The position numbers and the translations under genes are program-made. Shown piece by piece: positions 1 to 7,756 of a stretch of DNA of 51,226 bases. Source of the DNA: Gammaproteobacteria bacterium (GTDB lineage: Bacteria; Pseudomonadota; Gammaproteobacteria; Arenicellales; Poriferihabitantaceae); assembly GCA_009841725.1 (NCBI GenBank), contig VYGS01000024.1, positions 1 to 51,226 of the forward strand, given 5' to 3'. The notes under the pieces were generated by a model. It saw only the letters and a list, made by a program, of their open reading frames with translations. It did not search any database and was not told the origin of the DNA. Position 1 is the first letter of the stretch; each line of letters starts with the position of its first letter.

Positions 1-272
1 ATCTTGAAAGGTCGGTGCTTGTCGCTGCCGAAGGCCATCGAAAGCTTGACGTGTTTTACCGGATGTGGACGCTGAAAGAGGCGTTGATCAAGGCTCTGGG
101 GACAGGTTTTTCCTGTAATCCGGCCACGTTCGAGGTGCCCCGTGAAATGCTGGACGGTGCCCGCTCGGGAAGGCTTCGTCTGCACTTCGCGCCGTCGGGG
201 ACATGGAATCTGGTGGATATCGGCGAGGCGGAGTTCGCTGCGGCGGTGGCCTATCGGGCGGAGGCGGATTGA
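1..272 (+). CDS. Sfp-type 4'-phosphopantetheinyl transferase, 3' part
   Basis: The enzyme moves the phosphopantetheine arm from CoA onto a serine of acyl, peptidyl or aryl carrier proteins. Only about the last 90 residues are visible. The frame is open from base 3, so the GTG listed at 15 is probably internal and the gene begins outside the window. The diagnostic block is WTLKEALIKALGTGF, in which the Glu and Lys belong to the conserved W-KEA-KA-G-G motif of the family. The N-terminal half with the first metal ligands is missing. It converges on the ROK kinase, with 76 bases between the two stops. Which carrier protein it serves cannot be told from here. Confidence 0.85.
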   Translation, partial: LERSVLVAAEGHRKLDVFYRMWTLKEALIKALGTGFSCNPATFEVPREMLDGARSGRLRLHFAPSGTWNLVDIGEAEFAAAVAYRAEAD

Positions 273-348
273 TCCGGATACAGGATCGGACCGTGATCGT
301 CGAACGCGGCCATGAAGTCCGGTTGTACATGTACGAATCCTGTGTGGT

Positions 349-1302
349 TCATGTGTTGCGGGCACAAAGCTGTGCCGCGCCAAAGACCCCTGCACTGTCC
401 CCGAGTTCCGGCTTGAGAATCAGGGTCGACAGATCGGATGTAAAGGCATGTCTCGACGCTTCTTCGAATCCCCGCGTGTAGAGTTGGTCAATGTTTCCCA
501 CACCTCCGCCGATCACGATCACATCGGGATCCAGCGTATTGATGACTTGGGAAATCGCCAATCCGAAAAACCGGACCAGCCGATCAATCGTCGCTTGTGC
601 GAACGAATCTCCCTGTCCGCTTCTCTCGGATATCTGCCTGAGCGGCAGGCGCTCCCCCGACAGGGAATGATAGTGGCGCTCGAGAGCGGGGCCGGAGATC
701 ACTGTCTCCACGCACCCGACACGGCCGCAAAAACACTTTCCACCCGAGTTGTCCAGAAAGTTGTGGCCCCATTCTCCCCCAATGCCGTGTTTCCCTGAAA
801 CCAGCCGGTTTCCGATCACGATACCCCCGCCGACACCGGTTCCCATGATCACACCGAAGACAGAGTCGGCCCAGGGAGCCTTGGCCGGAATTGCCCCCAT
901 TCTCGTTTCGGCCAGAGTGAAGCAGTTCGCATCGTTTTCGACACAGACCGGAACATCCAGCATCTGTTCGAGATCCCTGTCAAGCGGCTCTCCGTTGAGA
1001 TGTCGGGAATTGCTACCCCGAAGTTTCCCTGTATCGGGGTCCAGCGTTCCCGGGGTTCCGAACCCGATCATCTCCGGAGTGAAGCCCGATTCGCGCTTGA
1101 GGAATCCGACCAGTTTGCCGATTCGGGAGAGGACATGCCGATAGCCGCCGTCCCCCTGCGTGTCGATCCGGTGCCGGCAGATCACTTCACCGGATCCGGA
1201 ATCGATGATGATGCCTTCGATCTTGGTGCCGCCCAGATCGATTCCCCACAGGATGCCTCGGGCCGCGGCGGCCGCTTCGCTCTCGGCCATCTGCCGGGTC
1301 AT
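349..1302 (-). CDS. ROK-family sugar kinase, fructokinase (Mak)-like
   Basis: A cytoplasmic ATP-dependent hexose kinase of the ROK family, 317 residues. The phosphate-binding loop DLGGTK is at residues 22-27. It is followed by VENDANC (catalytic Asp), GTGVGGG, the sugar-binding GEWGHN block and the zinc-binding CFCGRVGCVE motif, so the set of ROK motifs is complete. The stretch around NSRHLNGEPLDRDL and the GEWGHN block recall E. coli Mak, which favours fructose, but the substrate is not proven. The start at 1302 adds an Ala/Glu-rich lead of about 15 residues; an ATG four codons later is the alternative. A TACAAT -10 box lies at 1351-1356 on this strand with a poor -35. It is divergent from the globin gene. 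Confidence 0.88.
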   Translation of the reverse strand: MTRQMAESEAAAAARGILWGIDLGGTKIEGIIIDSGSGEVICRHRIDTQGDGGYRHVLSRIGKLVGFLKRESGFTPEMIGFGTPGTLDPDTGKLRGSNSRHLNGEPLDRDLEQMLDVPVCVENDANCFTLAETRMGAIPAKAPWADSVFGVIMGTGVGGGIVIGNRLVSGKHGIGGEWGHNFLDNSGGKCFCGRVGCVETVISGPALERHYHSLSGERLPLRQISERSGQGDSFAQATIDRLVRFFGLAISQVINTLDPDVIVIGGGVGNIDQLYTRGFEEASRHAFTSDLSTLILKPELGDSAGVFGAAQLCARNT

Positions 1303-1371
1303 GCCGAATTCGCCCGGGTGAAGTGAAACGCGTTAGCTCCCATGATGGATATTGTATCCGGATTCCGCGTA

Positions 1372-1424
1372 TTGACCATTTTCCGGACGGAAACTAGAAT
1401 CTGATTTCCGGCGGTTTTGAAATC
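1372..1424 (+). promoter_or_regulatory. Sigma70-like promoter of the globin gene with embedded palindrome
   Basis: TTGACC (1372-1377) and TAGAAT (1395-1400) are separated by exactly 17 bases. The spacer holds a perfect inverted repeat, TTTCCG-GA-CGGAAA (1380-1393), placed where a repressor or activator would control this promoter. A second imperfect copy of the core (TTTCCGGCGG) and a GATTTC/GAAATC hairpin (1403-1424) lie at the expected transcript start. The regulator is unknown. Confidence 0.6.
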
Positions 1425-1431
1425 CGATTGA

Positions 1432-1890
1432 ATGCAGCGCGAGAGTGAACAATACGGTGTCCAGGATGCATCATACCGGGCGGCCGGAGGGGTCGAGGGC
1501 ATCCGGAAACTGGTCGACTGCTTCTTCCGCCACATGGATACGCTGCCCGAGGCCAGGCGGATTCGCGAGATGCATCCCGAGGATCTGGCGGAGTCCCGGG
1601 ACAAGCTGATGCGATTCTTGTGCGGGTGGCTGGGCGGACCGAAGCTCTACCAGGAGAAATACGGCCCGATCAGCATTCCCCGTGTGCACAGGCATCTTGA
1701 CATCGCCGAATCTGAAAGGGACGCGTGGCTGAAATGCATGCAAGGGGCCCTCGACGAGCAATCCTACCGCCCGGCCTTCAAGCATTACCTGATTCGGCAA
1801 TTGGCCATTCCCGCCGAGCGTGTCCGTGCAGTATGCACCGAGCGGATTCGGGACGATGCGCAAGGCGGTCCGGGTGACACGGCACGATGA
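1432..1890 (+). CDS. Group II truncated hemoglobin (TrHbO-like)
   Basis: A small haem protein of the 2-on-2 globin class, usually linked to O2, NO or peroxide chemistry, 152 residues. The signature runs YGVQDASYRAAGG, then GIRKLVD, a CGWLGGPKLYQEKYG block, the proximal-His region IPRVHRH (His86 most likely) and Trp99 (G8) in DAWLKCM. The position that is normally Tyr B10 (the second aromatic in FY) is Phe here: codons TTC TTC give F31-F32. Tyr B10 normally hydrogen-bonds the bound ligand, so its loss is notable. The C-terminal tail after residue 140 is hydrophilic and may be disordered. The ATG at 1432 sits about 30 bases below a good promoter; no strong ribosome binding site is visible. Confidence 0.9.
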   Translation: MQRESEQYGVQDASYRAAGGVEGIRKLVDCFFRHMDTLPEARRIREMHPEDLAESRDKLMRFLCGWLGGPKLYQEKYGPISIPRVHRHLDIAESERDAWLKCMQGALDEQSYRPAFKHYLIRQLAIPAERVRAVCTERIRDDAQGGPGDTAR

Positions 1891-1968
1891 TGGCAGCCTG
1901 AAGTCGCACGCACGGTTTCCGGAGCAGGGAAGTGTCTCGGACTTGCGCCGCTATACGGCCGGGCGAAG

Positions 1969-2658
1969 CTACGAAGAGACCGACTCCCGGTTCTGCGAGT
2001 CCTTTTTCGGCAGGAGCATCGTGCAGGTTCCCAGGGCGCAGAGTGCTCCGGCCAGCTGAGCCGCGATGAAGGCGGGCGCATGCGTGGGAAAAATGCCGGA
2101 GAACGTGTCGGTGAAACTTCTCGCGATGGTCACGGCGGGATTCGCGAACGAGGTCGAGGCGGTGAACCAGTAGGCGGCGGTGATGTAGAGGCCGACGGCC
2201 ATGGCCACTGCGCCCTTGCGAACCTGGAGAACCATGAGGATCGTGAGCACCAGGCCGAATGCGGCCACCCATTCTGAAAACCACTGGGCACTGCCGGTGC
2301 GATGGTTGGTGGAAGCCTGGATGACCTCCATTTCGAACATGATGTGGGCCGCGGCCGCGCCGGCCAGGCCGCCGGCGACCTGCAGCGCAACATAGGCGGC
2401 GGAATCGAGGGCGGACAGCTCCTTGCGCAGGAAGAAAACCAGCGTGACCGCCGGATTGAAGTGGGCGCCCGAGACCGGTCCGAACATCGTGATCAGGACC
2501 ACCAGTATGGCGCCGGTCGGAATCGTGTTACCGAGCAGGGCGAGGGCGGTATTGCCCTGCGACAGGTTCTCGGCCATGATTCCGGAACCGACGACCGTTG
2601 CGAGCAGAAAGGCCGTACCGATGAATTCGGCCGAGTATCGCTGTGCGGTCGAGTACAT
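1969..2658 (-). CDS. Aquaporin / aquaglyceroporin, AqpS-like
   Basis: An inner-membrane MIP-family channel of 229 residues with the usual two-repeat, six-helix pattern. The two pore motifs are FNPAVT (NPA at 68-70) and ANPAVT (NPA at 173-175). Water and glycerol channels usually have Arg right after the second NPA; here it is Val176. From memory, AqpS-type channels that pass arsenicals also carry Val there. The gene lies 24 bases downstream of arsI in the same direction, the context in which AqpS proteins move arsenite or methylarsenicals. The start ATG at 2658 gives MYSTAQRYSAEFIG, which fits the family. An ordinary water channel is the alternative, but the arsI link argues against it. Confidence 0.85.
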   Translation of the reverse strand: MYSTAQRYSAEFIGTAFLLATVVGSGIMAENLSQGNTALALLGNTIPTGAILVVLITMFGPVSGAHFNPAVTLVFFLRKELSALDSAAYVALQVAGGLAGAAAAHIMFEMEVIQASTNHRTGSAQWFSEWVAAFGLVLTILMVLQVRKGAVAMAVGLYITAAYWFTASTSFANPAVTIARSFTDTFSGIFPTHAPAFIAAQLAGALCALGTCTMLLPKKDSQNRESVSS

Positions 2659-2682
2659 GAGCCGGGGACAGCCCGCCGGAAT

Positions 2683-3087
2683 CTATTCCGCCGGCAACAG
2701 ATGCGCGCTGTCCTGTCCGTATTCTTCGCTGTCGTGGCTGTGTGTCAGGAAGGCCTCCCAGCGCTCGCCGGCAGTGCCTCTCACCCAGGCCTTGTCGGAT
2801 TTCGCATAGCAGCACGTGGTGCTTTCGAGATCCAGTTGCGGTTGATCCGACTTCCTGATTCGATGCACCAGATCGTCCAGCTGTTCCGGATTGTCCGCCT
2901 GGATGCCGACATGGTCGAGTCCGGTCTCTCCCCTTCCGGACTCGATCACGAAATTCACCGGGGGATCCTCGACGTCCCACTTGGCGTAATCATCGCGCAC
3001 GATATCCGGCTTCTTGGAAAAGAGCGTTGAATAGAATCGGATCGAGTTGTCCAGGTCTTCGACCTTGAGGGAAATATGCAGTTTCAT
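2683..3087 (-). CDS. arsI: ArsI-type C-As lyase (vicinal oxygen chelate fold)
   Basis: ArsI is a non-haem Fe(II) dioxygenase that cleaves the C-As bond of trivalent methyl- and aryl-arsenicals; CadI-type proteins are close relatives. The protein has 134 residues. Signature parts are MKLHISLKVEDL, DYAKWDVEDPPVNF, LDHVGIQ and the adjacent cysteine pair Cys92-Cys93 in TTCCYAKSDKAW, which binds As(III) in the family. Probable metal ligands are His4, His59 and Glu111. The track start at 3147 is too early: ATG 3087 has a strong GGAGAAA site 5-6 bases upstream and gives the family N terminus. It is followed at once by the aquaporin. No arsR or other ars gene is visible in the window. Confidence 0.88.
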   Translation of the reverse strand: MKLHISLKVEDLDNSIRFYSTLFSKKPDIVRDDYAKWDVEDPPVNFVIESGRGETGLDHVGIQADNPEQLDDLVHRIRKSDQPQLDLESTTCCYAKSDKAWVRGTAGERWEAFLTHSHDSEEYGQDSAHLLPAE

Positions 3088-3189
3088 GAAATTTCTCCGG
3101 ATGGATTCAGGGCGTTGGACTCGGAAAACCGAATTGTACATCGACAACCAAATGATGGCGGCAGCGGGTCTCCCGGGCCAATCATGCTT

Positions 3190-3223
3190 CCATCATTGAT
3201 GGGGTTGTCTCGACCTTTTTCAA
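3190..3223. repeat. Palindrome and TTGAAAAA-type half-site upstream of arsI
   Basis: CCATCA-T-TGATGG (3190-3202) is a perfect inverted repeat in the 148-base gap between the CocE stop and arsI. Next to it, TTTTTCAA (3216-3223) exactly matches one arm of the XRE-cupin palindrome at 5332-5355. No good promoter pair is seen. A role in arsI control or at the hydrolase 3' end is a guess. Confidence 0.3.
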
Positions 3224-3235
3224 TCCGGGGGCCGT

Positions 3236-5287
3236 TCATGTCTCGTTGCCGGGGTGTTTCGCTTCGGGTCGCCCGATATCGCTGAACGGCGGAAGATACG
3301 CATGCCGCCACACCTTTTCGGCGATATTGGTCCGGTTCCAGTGGACGGACAGGGTGCATTGGATTTCCAGTCCGCCGTGGTCGGCTCTGGAGAACAGGGA
3401 GCTCCCGATCCGGGCGGTTCCGTCTTTCCGGAAGATCTCGATAACATGATCCATTGTGCAGGTGAGTTCCGACCAGTCTCTCGTGTCGGTTCGGTAGTGT
3501 GCCGAGGTCGACAGCGAGATCGCGATACCCGCTTCCGGAAACCGGAATGTGATGCGCGGCTGATTCCAGGACGAGTCAATCCGGTGATCGGCGGGTTCCG
3601 GCTGTTCTCTTTGCAACTGACCCTCGGATTCACTTTTCCAGGACCGCCGGGCCGGAAGACTCCGGGCTTCGGGCAAGGGCACGGACAATCCGGCCTTGTG
3701 AACGAGAGAGGGCAGAATGAGCCGGGCCTGCCGCGTCAGGATCCTGACCGATGCGGGTCGGGATGGTGGCCAGGCCAGGGGCCAGTACGATGTTCCGAGG
3801 GCCAGCCGAATTCGGTTGCCCCGGACAAACCGGTAGGCGGTGGACGGCAGTCGAACACGGTATCGGGCGGGTTTTCCGTCACTGAAAGGCGAGAGGTCGT
3901 CGAGCGTATCGTCGAGGGCGAGGTTGCGGATCTGGCGGACCACGAGGCTGGACTGGTCGTCGGGCGTCACCTCGCACAGGCGGCACACGAGCTGCGCTTC
4001 CACCAGATCGCGTACGATGTCGAAGGACAGCTCGGCATGGCCGATCAAATCGAGGTCCTCTTCAAGCGGAGCGGAATCGAAACAAAGCGAACGGCCGTCG
4101 TCCGCCGACTGCTCGAGGGGCAGTCCGCCCAGCCGGCCGAAGTAACCGGTGTCTCCGGCGCACTCGCCGTGACGCAGGTCGTTTGGAATTTCGAGTGATC
4201 CGGATTCGGTCGGAGGGTGGTTTGTCAGACTGTCCGTACACAGGAACAGCGTGCGGGTTCCGGCTTCTTCGTGGCCTGCCGTTTCGATCCATTCTCCGTT
4301 TCGCATGGCGAGCCGATCGCCGGGCGGATCAAATTCCCGTTTCCAGATCCTCAGTCGGGGCCAGTTCGGGGGATTTCCGACCCCGTTTCCGAGCCAGCGG
4401 TTCCACCATTCGAGTGCCAGATCCTGAAATCCGATCGCGGGCCCGGGTTCGCCCTGATCCGGATAGTGATGCCCCCAGGGCCCGACGATGCCCCAGCAGA
4501 TATCCGGCCGGGCCCGTACCAGTCCCATCACGGAATTCGAATAGCGGTCCGACCAGCCGCCGATCGAGAGAATGGGACACGAGAGGCGCTCGGTTCTGAA
4601 CATCGCCGAGCCGTGCCGCCAGTATTTGCCCCGGGTGCGATGCCGAATCCAGGCATCGAGAGGGAATGCAAGGTCTTGCAGGCGCTCCTTCCAGAGATCC
4701 AGCCACCCGTCCCCCACGGTCGAGGCATCCGGCGGTGCGGCGAGAATGGCGGGCAAGGTCGTCCCCCATTCGAGGCTGTCGGTAAGCAGGGCGCCGCCCA
4801 TCCAGTGGATGTCGTCGTCAAACCGGTTTGCCGTCGCACAATTGGCGATCACCGCTTTCAGGGGGCCTGGCGCATCCACGGCCGCCTGCAGGCACGCCGT
4901 TCCGCCCCAGGACGTGCCGAACATGCCGACATGGCCGTTGCACCAGTCCTGCGCGGCAATCCACTCGATGACATATCTGGCATCGGCCAGTTCATCATCC
5001 GAATACATGTCCGGCATGTGGCCTTCGCTGTCACCGGAACCGCGCATGTCGACCCGCAGGCAGACATAGCCGTGGGTCGCAAAGTAGGGGTGGTTGCGTT
5101 CATCCCTTGCGCGCACCATGTCGCGCTTGCGGTACGGAATGTATTCGAGAATTGCCGGGAAGGATCCCCGGTCCGCCGGCCACCAGATGCGCGCGGCGAG
5201 CCGGGTTCCGTCGGGCATTGGAATCCAGCAATGCTCGGTTTCCCGGATGGCCCCGGCCTCCGGGCGTTTTTGTCCGTTTTCTGTCAC
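3236..5287 (-). CDS. CocE/NonD-family serine hydrolase (paralogue 1)
   Basis: An alpha/beta hydrolase of the CocE / X-Pro dipeptidyl-peptidase S15 superfamily, whose members cut esters, amides or N-terminal dipeptides. About 683 residues: a catalytic domain opens with WIPMPDGTRLAARIW, the nucleophile is Ser126 in GTSWGG, and the second half is the beta-sandwich CocE C-terminal domain. Start choice: the track uses TTG at 5320, but that lies upstream of the predicted transcript start (about 5305). GTG 5287 follows an AAGG site and aligns with the start of the paralogue at 11545. No signal peptide is seen, so it is probably cytoplasmic. It is transcribed away from the XRE regulator through a shared control region. 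The substrate is unknown; a peptide or acylated amino compound is likely from the importer next door. Confidence 0.85.
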   Translation of the reverse strand: MTENGQKRPEAGAIRETEHCWIPMPDGTRLAARIWWPADRGSFPAILEYIPYRKRDMVRARDERNHPYFATHGYVCLRVDMRGSGDSEGHMPDMYSDDELADARYVIEWIAAQDWCNGHVGMFGTSWGGTACLQAAVDAPGPLKAVIANCATANRFDDDIHWMGGALLTDSLEWGTTLPAILAAPPDASTVGDGWLDLWKERLQDLAFPLDAWIRHRTRGKYWRHGSAMFRTERLSCPILSIGGWSDRYSNSVMGLVRARPDICWGIVGPWGHHYPDQGEPGPAIGFQDLALEWWNRWLGNGVGNPPNWPRLRIWKREFDPPGDRLAMRNGEWIETAGHEEAGTRTLFLCTDSLTNHPPTESGSLEIPNDLRHGECAGDTGYFGRLGGLPLEQSADDGRSLCFDSAPLEEDLDLIGHAELSFDIVRDLVEAQLVCRLCEVTPDDQSSLVVRQIRNLALDDTLDDLSPFSDGKPARYRVRLPSTAYRFVRGNRIRLALGTSYWPLAWPPSRPASVRILTRQARLILPSLVHKAGLSVPLPEARSLPARRSWKSESEGQLQREQPEPADHRIDSSWNQPRITFRFPEAGIAISLSTSAHYRTDTRDWSELTCTMDHVIEIFRKDGTARIGSSLFSRADHGGLEIQCTLSVHWNRTNIAEKVWRHAYLPPFSDIGRPEAKHPGNET

Positions 5288-5311
5288 GTGAAACTGCCTT
5301 TTGACGGTCAA

Positions 5312-5375
5312 ATGATACAAGTGGACTGGAATTTTTCAATATTATTCTTGAAAAACGGTAATTCCGGGCGATAAT
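5312..5375. promoter_or_regulatory. Symmetric divergent promoters with an operator palindrome
   Basis: A perfect inverted repeat TTTTTCAA-N8-TTGAAAAA covers 5332-5355. Each arm contains a TTGAAA -35 box. Rightward: TTGAAA (5348-5353), 16-base spacer, GATAAT (5370-5375) for the XRE-importer operon. Leftward: TTGAAA (5339-5334), 16-base spacer, TATCAT (5317-5312) for the CocE hydrolase. One protein bound at the palindrome would cover both -35 boxes, so the adjacent XRE-cupin protein is the natural candidate. The promoters and palindrome are seen; the binding is inferred. Confidence 0.65.
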
Positions 5376-5411
5376 TATGCCTCGTCTGCATTTACGACAA
5401 TTCAGCACGGA

Positions 5412-6116
5412 ATGGTTGAGGAAGCTAAAGCCACTGATCGAAATGTCGTCGCCCTGACGGAGAGTCTGATCATGATCGGGTCGGAGATTCAACAGGTTCG
5501 CAAGGCACGACAGATGACACTCAAGACACTGTCCGAGGCAACAGGTATCTCGATCAGTCACCTGAGTGCGATAGAAAGGGGGGCCGCAAATCCTTCCCTG
5601 GCCACGGTGCGTCGCGTGGCCGATGCACTGGATATCTCGGCGGACTGGTTTTTTGCCCGACGGCCGGGCAAGGGTCCCATGGAACGCGCTTTCGTTGTCC
5701 GCCGTCGCAACCGGCGTGAACTGAACACCCTCTACGGCGAGGAGAGCGAGGCGCTCGGGCTTTCGGACGAACTGCTGTCGAGTTCAATCGGCGGAAGCCT
5801 GTTTCTGGGCATTGCCACCTACGAGCCCCATTCCTCCCGTCCGGCCCATCCCATGTACCGGCACGAGGGCGAGCAGCACGGCCTGATCTTCAAGGGAGAA
5901 CTGGAGCTGCAGATCGCCGATGAGAAGATCACGCTCTATGAGGGCGACAGCTACAGTTTCCCGACCGATATCATCCATAACGCACGAAACAACACCAACC
6001 AGCCCTGTCAGCTCATCTGGGCCATTTCCCCGATCGTGATCCCCAAGGAGGTGGTTGTCTCCGAAGGGTCGAAGCATCGGGAAAAGGACGTCCAAGAGGG
6101 CCGGAAAGCAGGGTAA
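5412..6116 (+). CDS. XRE-family regulator with C-terminal cupin domain
   Basis: A DNA-binding regulator of 234 residues. Residues about 22-78 form an XRE helix-turn-helix (IGSEIQQVRKARQMTLKTLS, then GISISHLSAIERG). Residues about 145-215 form a cupin_2 sensor fold with HPMYRHEGEQHG and DSYSFPTDIIHNARN, so it probably binds a small ligand. This architecture is common next to amino acid, polyamine and peptide uptake genes. It is the first gene of the importer operon, 47 bases before the binding-protein gene, and lies beside a palindrome overlapping both divergent -35 boxes, which suggests autoregulation plus control of CocE-1. ATG 5412 is used; ATG 5472, closer to the helix-turn-helix, is an alternative. 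Confidence 0.88.
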   Translation: MVEEAKATDRNVVALTESLIMIGSEIQQVRKARQMTLKTLSEATGISISHLSAIERGAANPSLATVRRVADALDISADWFFARRPGKGPMERAFVVRRRNRRELNTLYGEESEALGLSDELLSSSIGGSLFLGIATYEPHSSRPAHPMYRHEGEQHGLIFKGELELQIADEKITLYEGDSYSFPTDIIHNARNNTNQPCQLIWAISPIVIPKEVVVSEGSKHREKDVQEGRKAG

Positions 6117-6163
6117 TCCCATCTCACATATCCATAACACACTGTAACTTGAGGAGTGAAACT

Positions 6164-7714
6164 ATGAAACAACACACCATGACACGACGTTCCTTCCTGG
6201 CCGCCGCCGGGGCATTCGGAGCGGCCACGATGGCCGTACCGAGATTTGCGCTGTCCCAGGACGGTTCGGTCCTGACGGTTCGGTCCTATTCGGATCTTCA
6301 GGTGCTGGATCCCGCCTTCCGCCTGTCGCTGCCGGAAGACGACATCATCCGCTCGATATTCGCGCCGATGGTCATTCCGCAGGCGGGCGATACCTGGGGA
6401 TGGAAAGCGATCGCCGTTGACAGCATCGACCAGCTCGACGACGTGACGATCGCGTTCACGCTCAAGGACAATATCGGCTTCACCGACGGTTACGGTCAGA
6501 TGACCGCCGAAGACGTGAAGTTTTCGATTGAGCGGATTGCCGACCCGGCCATGGAAAGTCCCTATGCCGGCGACTGGTCTGCACTGAAGGAGGTCGAGGT
6601 CAAGGACAAGCTGTCCGGCCTGATTCACTTGAAGAACAAGTTCGTTCCCCTGTGGAGCACGACCTTGCCGACGCCGGCGTCATGCATCCTGTCGAAACGC
6701 GCCATGGAGGAGTTGGGCGACAAGATTACGACCCAGCCCGTGGCGCAGTCGGGGCAGTACATCCTGGCCGACTGGCAGCCCAAACAGAAAACCGTGCTTC
6801 GACGGAATCCCGACTGGGCGCATGAGCCCGGAGGCTTCGACGAAATCCACATCCTTCCCATCGAGGATCCTGCGACGGCCGAGCGCGGCTTCGAGGCGGG
6901 TGATCTCGACTATACCTGGACATCGGTTTCGTCCCTGCCGAGACTCAAGGCCGATCCGCCCGCAGGTTCGGTGGTGCTGGAAAAGCCTTCGCTGGCTTAC
7001 GTCTGGCTGGGGATCAACCAGGATGTGGCGCCTTTCGACAACCCGAACATCCGTCGCGCCGTCCAGCATGCGGTTGATCGGCAGGGAGTGGTGGACGCCG
7101 CCTATTTCGGCGCAGCGTCGGTCGGAAACGGCATCATTGCGCCGGGCTTGCCGGGCAGTCGCAGCAGCGTGACATATGACTACGATCCGGACAAGGCCCG
7201 TGCACTCCTTGAACAGGAGGGCGCAACGAACCTTTCCGTGACGCTGGATATCCTGAACCAGTCCGAACGTCTGACTGCAGCGCAGGTCATCCAGGCCAAC
7301 CTTGCGGATGTGGGGATTTCCTGCGAGATCAAGCAGAACGACAGTGGAACGTTCTGGACTCTTGGATCGAAGGATGGAGATTACTGGAACAAGCTCCAGC
7401 TTATCCTCAGTCGTTACTCGATGCAGCCCGATCCAAGCTGGGCCACGGTGTGGTTCACGCCCGAGCAGGTCGGCGTATGGAACTGGGAGCGCTTCAACAA
7501 TGCCGAGTACAAGGCGTTGCACGAGCAGGGCCTGGTGGAAAGCGACAATGCCAAGCGCGACGAGATCTACAAGAAGATGCAGGGACTCATGGACGAAAGC
7601 GGCTGCTACGTGTTTCTGACTCACGAGGTGGTCGGCGCGATTCACCGCGACACCATCGTACCGGGTCTGAAGCCGAACGGAGAATCTCTTTTTTCTGAAT
7701 TCAAGGCTGCCTGA
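6164..7714 (+). CDS. ABC importer substrate-binding protein, family 5 (peptide type)
   Basis: The periplasmic receptor of a dipeptide/oligopeptide-type ABC importer, 516 residues, the usual length for SBP family 5. ATG 6164 has a GAGGAG site 6-7 bases upstream; the track start at 6149 is upstream of that site. The N terminus is a Tat signal, TRRSFLAAA followed by an Ala-rich core, with likely cleavage near residue 31 (ALSQ). The mature part shows the family pattern around VKFSIERIADP and LRRNPDW. It is followed by a strong stem-loop and then the permeases. The ligand could be a peptide, opine, acylated amino acid or similar; the flanking CocE hydrolases suggest something with a cleavable amide or ester. 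Confidence 0.92.
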   Translation: MKQHTMTRRSFLAAAGAFGAATMAVPRFALSQDGSVLTVRSYSDLQVLDPAFRLSLPEDDIIRSIFAPMVIPQAGDTWGWKAIAVDSIDQLDDVTIAFTLKDNIGFTDGYGQMTAEDVKFSIERIADPAMESPYAGDWSALKEVEVKDKLSGLIHLKNKFVPLWSTTLPTPASCILSKRAMEELGDKITTQPVAQSGQYILADWQPKQKTVLRRNPDWAHEPGGFDEIHILPIEDPATAERGFEAGDLDYTWTSVSSLPRLKADPPAGSVVLEKPSLAYVWLGINQDVAPFDNPNIRRAVQHAVDRQGVVDAAYFGAASVGNGIIAPGLPGSRSSVTYDYDPDKARALLEQEGATNLSVTLDILNQSERLTAAQVIQANLADVGISCEIKQNDSGTFWTLGSKDGDYWNKLQLILSRYSMQPDPSWATVWFTPEQVGVWNWERFNNAEYKALHEQGLVESDNAKRDEIYKKMQGLMDESGCYVFLTHEVVGAIHRDTIVPGLKPNGESLFSEFKAA

Positions 7715-7721
7715 CCGGTTC

Positions 7722-7745
7722 CGGGCGGCCCATCCAGGCCGCCCG
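7722..7745 (+). terminator. Intercistronic stem-loop after the binding-protein gene
   Basis: CGGGCGGCC (7722-7730), loop CATCCA, GGCCGCCCG (7737-7745): a perfect 9-base stem starting 8 bases after the stop codon. No T-run follows, so it is probably a partial terminator or an mRNA 3'-end stabiliser rather than a full stop. This would leave more binding-protein mRNA than permease mRNA, a known design in ABC operons. Confidence 0.6.
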
Positions 7746-7756
7746 ATACCTGGCTG

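Noticed and set aside
325-334. GTACATGTAC palindrome between convergent genes
   Set aside because: A 10-base palindrome away from any promoter is expected by chance in a window this size.
461-480. tRNA-like TTCGAATCC string
   Set aside because: It lies inside the ROK kinase coding region and no cloverleaf partner arms are present.
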